Below, in pieces: positions 61,153 through 64,000 of a DNA stretch of 64,000 nucleotides (position 1 is its first letter; each line of letters opens with the position of its first letter). The notes under the pieces were generated by a model. That model had not been told where the DNA came from. It saw nothing but the letters and a program-made list of their open reading frames with translations, and made no database searches. The translations under genes and the position numbers were made by a program. The stretch lies in contig NC_013856.1 of NCBI RefSeq assembly GCF_000010725.1, positions 372,001 through 436,000 on the forward strand. Direction: 5' to 3'. The DNA comes from Azospirillum sp. B510 (GTDB lineage: Bacteria > Pseudomonadota > Alphaproteobacteria > Azospirillales > Azospirillaceae).

Positions 61153-61973
61153 GCGGCCCCCTTTCCGGCCTTCAGCCAGGGAAAACAGCGGGCGTTGAAC
61201 AGGCGCAGCAGATAGTCCGAGACGAAGGCCAGCAGCGTGATCCAGGCGACATAGGGCAGGATGACGTCCATCGCCAGATAACGCCGCACCAGGAAGATGC
61301 GGTAGCCCAGCCCCTCGGTCGCGGCGATCGCCTCCGCCGAGATCAGGAACAGCCAGGCCGGGCCGAGCGACAGCCGCACCGCGTCGACCAGCCGCGGCAG
61401 CATCTGCGGCAACACCACCCGCAGCACGATCTGCCAAGTGCTGCCGCCCAGCGTCTGCGCCTTGATGATCTGCTCGGCCGGCAGCTCGCCGGTGCGCATG
61501 GCGAGGTCGCGGATCAGGAAGGGCGCCACCCCGACCACGATCAGCACCACCTTGGACAGCTCGTCCAGGCCGAAGACGATGAACAGCACCGGCAGCACCG
61601 CCATCGGCGGCACCATCGACAGGATGGCGACGAAGGGCGACAGGCCCACCCGCACATAGGGGATCAGCCCCATGGCGATGCCGATCACCAGCGCCGCCGC
61701 CGTCGCCACCCCGAGGCCGAGACCGAGCCGGTGCAGGCTGGCCAGCGTGTCCGCCCACATCAGGTAGTCGCCGGTGCGGGCGTCGGGGGTGAAGGCGATC
61801 CGCGCGACCGCCGCCGCCATCGCCGACAGCGGCGGCAGCAGCTTGTCGTTCGGATTCTCGGCCAGCCGCAGGGCGGAGGCGACGGCATAGAGCGCCGCCG
61901 CGCCCAGGAAGGGGAGGGCACCCCAGAAGACGATGCCCCCGCGCCCCGGCCGCCGGTTGATGATCCGGCGCAT
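61149..61973 (-). CDS. NitT/TauT-type ABC transporter, permease (urea-carboxylase-associated)
   Basis: 274 residues with six or seven hydrophobic helices; GALPFLGAAALYAVASALRL at the start and GLGLGVATAAALVIGIAMGL in the middle. The EAA loop is AEQIIKAQTLGGSTWQIVLR, then VVLPQMLPRLVDAVRLSLGP. It forms the channel for the periplasmic protein encoded three bases upstream. Confidence 0.9.
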   Translation of the reverse strand: MRRIINRRPGRGGIVFWGALPFLGAAALYAVASALRLAENPNDKLLPPLSAMAAAVARIAFTPDARTGDYLMWADTLASLHRLGLGLGVATAAALVIGIAMGLIPYVRVGLSPFVAILSMVPPMAVLPVLFIVFGLDELSKVVLIVVGVAPFLIRDLAMRTGELPAEQIIKAQTLGGSTWQIVLRVVLPQMLPRLVDAVRLSLGPAWLFLISAEAIAATEGLGYRIFLVRRYLAMDVILPYVAWITLLAFVSDYLLRLFNARCFPWLKAGKGAA

Positions 61974-61976
61974 CGG

Positions 61977-63059
61977 TCAGAGCGCCCCGGCGGCGGCTTG
62001 CTTCATCACCTCGGCGTCGAAGCGCAGCTTCACGTTCTTGGCGTCGCCCAACACGGTGCCGCCGGGAAAGGCGATGCCGACCGCGTCGCGGCTGCGGGCG
62101 CCCTCGCCCAGCAACCCATGGTCGAAGGAGAAGTTGCGCACCAGATCCATGGTCTTGACCAGATCGGATCCGGTGGCGAAGCCCACCGCGTCGGCCGGGC
62201 TGTAGAACATCCTCGTCGTGACCAGCTGCTGCTTGTAGCCGGCCAGGTCGGTGCCGGACGCCTTGGCCATCGCCTCCAGCGCCGCCTTGCCCTCCGCCGT
62301 GTCGGGCCTGGTCATCAGCCCCATGATCTCGTACCAGGCGCCGACCAGCGCCTTGGCGAAGGCCGGGTTGTCCTTCATGGTGGCGGAGTTGACGACCATC
62401 AGGTCCATGATCTCGCCCGGCACCTTGGAGCTGTCGAACACCATGGTGGCGCCCTGGGCCTTGGCGACCTCGCTCAACTGCGGGTTCCAGGTGACGGTGG
62501 CGGTGACGTCGGGCGATGAGGTGAAGGCCGACACGATGTCGGCGTCGGCGGTGTTGACCACCGTCACGTCCTTCTCGCGCAACCCCACCGACTCCAGCCC
62601 GCGCGCCAGCAGGTAATGCGACACCGACAGCTGGACCAGATTGACCTTCTGGCCCTTGATGTCCTTCAGGGTCTTGCCCTTCTTCAGGACGATGCCGTCA
62701 TTGCCGCTGGAATAGTCACCGGTGATCACGGCGGTCGAGTCGACACCGCCCGCCGCCGGGATGGTCAGCGCATCCATGTTGGTCATGACGCAGCCGTCGA
62801 AGGCGCCGGCGGTGTATTGGTTGATCGATTCGACATAGTCGTTGATCTGCACGATCTCGACCTTGATGCCGTATTTGTCGGCCCATTTCTTCATGATGCC
62901 GCTGTCCGCGGCATAGCCCCACGGCATCCAGCCGGCGTAGATCGACCACGCCACGCGGAAACTCTTCTTCTCCGCCGCCACGGCCGGCGACTGGACGGCC
63001 GCAACAGTGGCGGCGAGGGCAACGCCGAACACGACGCGCTTGAGCAAGGTCCGCATCAT
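61977..63059 (-). CDS. ABC transporter substrate-binding protein of the urea-carboxylase region (urea/guanidine-type)
   Basis: 360 residues from ATG 63059, with AAGGGG upstream. Signal peptide VVFGVALAATVAAVQSPAVA. The mature chain begins KKSFRVAWSIYAGWMPWGYA and contains NQYTAGAFDGCVMTNMDALT and SSGNDGIVLKKGKTLKDIKG. That is the pattern of the taurine-like binding proteins found beside urea (or guanidine) carboxylase genes. It would bind urea, guanidine or a related small compound in the periplasm. The allophanate hydrolase gene 37 bp upstream strongly supports this family assignment. Confidence 0.88.
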   Translation of the reverse strand: MMRTLLKRVVFGVALAATVAAVQSPAVAAEKKSFRVAWSIYAGWMPWGYAADSGIMKKWADKYGIKVEIVQINDYVESINQYTAGAFDGCVMTNMDALTIPAAGGVDSTAVITGDYSSGNDGIVLKKGKTLKDIKGQKVNLVQLSVSHYLLARGLESVGLREKDVTVVNTADADIVSAFTSSPDVTATVTWNPQLSEVAKAQGATMVFDSSKVPGEIMDLMVVNSATMKDNPAFAKALVGAWYEIMGLMTRPDTAEGKAALEAMAKASGTDLAGYKQQLVTTRMFYSPADAVGFATGSDLVKTMDLVRNFSFDHGLLGEGARSRDAVGIAFPGGTVLGDAKNVKLRFDAEVMKQAAAGAL

Positions 63060-63096
63060 CAAATTCCCCTTCCCGTTGAATGTCGTCAGCGTGTGG

Positions 63097-64000
63097 TCAG
63101 CGTGCCAGCCAGCGGCGCCAGCCGCCGTAGGCGGTGATATCCTCGGCACCCGTCAGCGCGATGGGTTCGCACAGGAAGCCCTTGACGGCGGTATCGTCCT
63201 CCAGCGTCACCGTGCCGATCGTCATCGGCGCCGGCACTTCGGCGACGAAGCTGCCGAAGGCGGCCTCGGCCAGTTCCCAAACCTCCAGCTCGATGCCGCC
63301 GGCCCCGTCCGGATCGCGGACCAGTCCCGGTTTGGCCGGACTGGTGCCGGCCAGCGCATAAAGGCGGTAGCCGGCGGCCGTCCGCGTCGTGCCGACCAGA
63401 CGGGCCTGCCGGCCGGTCAGCTGGTGATTCAACGGCTGGCCGGTCAGATGGGCGCCGACGACGGCAAGGCGCACCGTGCCGGGGGCCGGCGCCGTCAGGT
63501 TCAGCGCCGGCCCGGTCGGAATCTGACCGGTGCCGCCGATCGGCAGCGCCTGGGCGCGGTGGAAGCGGTCGGCCAGCGCCGCCAGCGCCCCGTCGGCGAA
63601 AGCCCGGCCGATCAGCGTCACGCCGAAGGGCAGGCCCTTTTTCGGACCGTCTTCGCGGAAACCGGCCGGTACGGCGATGGCCGACAGGTCCATCAGGTTC
63701 ACGAAATTCGTGTAGAGGCCAAGGTTGCTGTTCAGCCGCACCGGATCGGCCAGCAGTTCCGCGATGGTATAGGTCGTGCCGGTGGTGGGCAGCAGGAAGA
63801 CATCCATTTTCGCCCATTCCGCCTCGGCCCGGCGGGTCAGCTCGGCCAGCCGGTAGAAGCCGGCGAAGGCGTCGGCCGCGCCGATCTTCGCCGCCCCCAG
63901 CACGATGCCGCGCACCACGGGATGGATGGAGTCGGGCTTCGTCTCGGCGAAATCGCGGATGGCGGCCAGCCGCTCCGCCACCCAGGGGCCGGAATAGAGC
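63097..64000 (-). CDS. atzF: Allophanate hydrolase, C-terminal part (5' end outside window)
   Basis: About 300 residues are visible and the frame is open to the right edge; LYSGPWVAERLAAI at the edge is internal to the protein. The amidase-domain end has VFLLPTTGTTYTIAELLADP, NFVNLMDLSAIAVPAGFRED and PFGVTLIGRAFADGALAALA. The family-specific C-terminal domain follows: NLTAPAPGTVRLAVVGAHLT, then NHQLTGRQARL and GFLCEPIALTGAEDITAYGG. It hydrolyses allophanate to ammonia and CO2, the final step after urea or guanidine carboxylase. Its partner carboxylase and the promoter should lie to the right of the window. Confidence 0.9.
   Translation of the reverse strand, partial: LYSGPWVAERLAAIRDFAETKPDSIHPVVRGIVLGAAKIGAADAFAGFYRLAELTRRAEAEWAKMDVFLLPTTGTTYTIAELLADPVRLNSNLGLYTNFVNLMDLSAIAVPAGFREDGPKKGLPFGVTLIGRAFADGALAALADRFHRAQALPIGGTGQIPTGPALNLTAPAPGTVRLAVVGAHLTGQPLNHQLTGRQARLVGTTRTAAGYRLYALAGTSPAKPGLVRDPDGAGGIELEVWELAEAAFGSFVAEVPAPMTIGTVTLEDDTAVKGFLCEPIALTGAEDITAYGGWRRWLAR

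Overview
The window is very GC-rich and densely packed, with short intergenic gaps and ATGA-type overlaps inside operons. It carries ABC and MFS uptake systems, catabolic enzymes and dedicated regulators, and no rRNA, tRNA, transposase, phage or CRISPR features that I can see. Composition and gene content suggest a soil or rhizosphere alphaproteobacterium, possibly of the Azospirillum/Rhodospirillales type and possibly on a secondary replicon. That taxonomic placement is inference.

Left part (1-15.8 kb). A seven-gene minus-strand cluster (four-carbon acid sugar kinase, PdxA-like dehydrogenase, Fe-dependent alcohol dehydrogenase, DapA/NanA-family aldolase, sodium:solute symporter, BNR sialidase-like protein, start of a 2-keto-4-pentenoate hydratase-like gene) looks like a sugar-acid or sialic-acid-like catabolic pathway. 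A GntR/FadR-type regulator sits beside it, with matching operators on both sides. Biosynthetic threonine deaminase, a divergent LysR/MFS pair, and a GntR(UTRA)-lactonase-dicarboxylate carrier unit follow.

15.9-25.4 kb: a single-chain restriction-modification enzyme (nuclease, adenine methylase and specificity region in one polypeptide) stands alone between metabolic genes. It is followed by a complete ribose operon rbsD-A-C-B-R-K with a perfect 20-bp LacI-type operator.

25.4-35 kb: a TetR-controlled set holds an amidase, a flavin amine oxidase and a ureohydrolase (agmatinase/guanidinobutyrase family). An MFS transporter, aldehyde dehydrogenase and outer-membrane porin follow on the other strand. 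35-44.5 kb is a ferulate/vanillate island: vanA-vanR-vanB-like genes, then an aromatic-acid transporter, a CoA ligase, hydroxycinnamoyl-CoA hydratase-lyase and vanillin dehydrogenase, with a MarR regulator. Two similar inverted repeats 6.5 kb apart, one before marR and one before the dehydrogenase operon, are its probable operators.

44.6-64 kb concerns nitrogen-rich compounds. It has an Asp/Glu racemase-family gene, a cytoplasmic-type gamma-glutamyltransferase, a class III aminotransferase, a polar amino-acid ABC transporter with a second ureohydrolase and a GntR regulator, and a LysR-controlled Pot-type ABC transporter with a third ureohydrolase. The window ends in a urea-carboxylase-type ABC transporter with an allophanate hydrolase. 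Three ureohydrolase paralogues within 35 kb, each with its own regulator or transporter, next to an allophanate/urea module, suggest an island for guanidino compounds in which released urea or guanidine nitrogen is recovered through allophanate.
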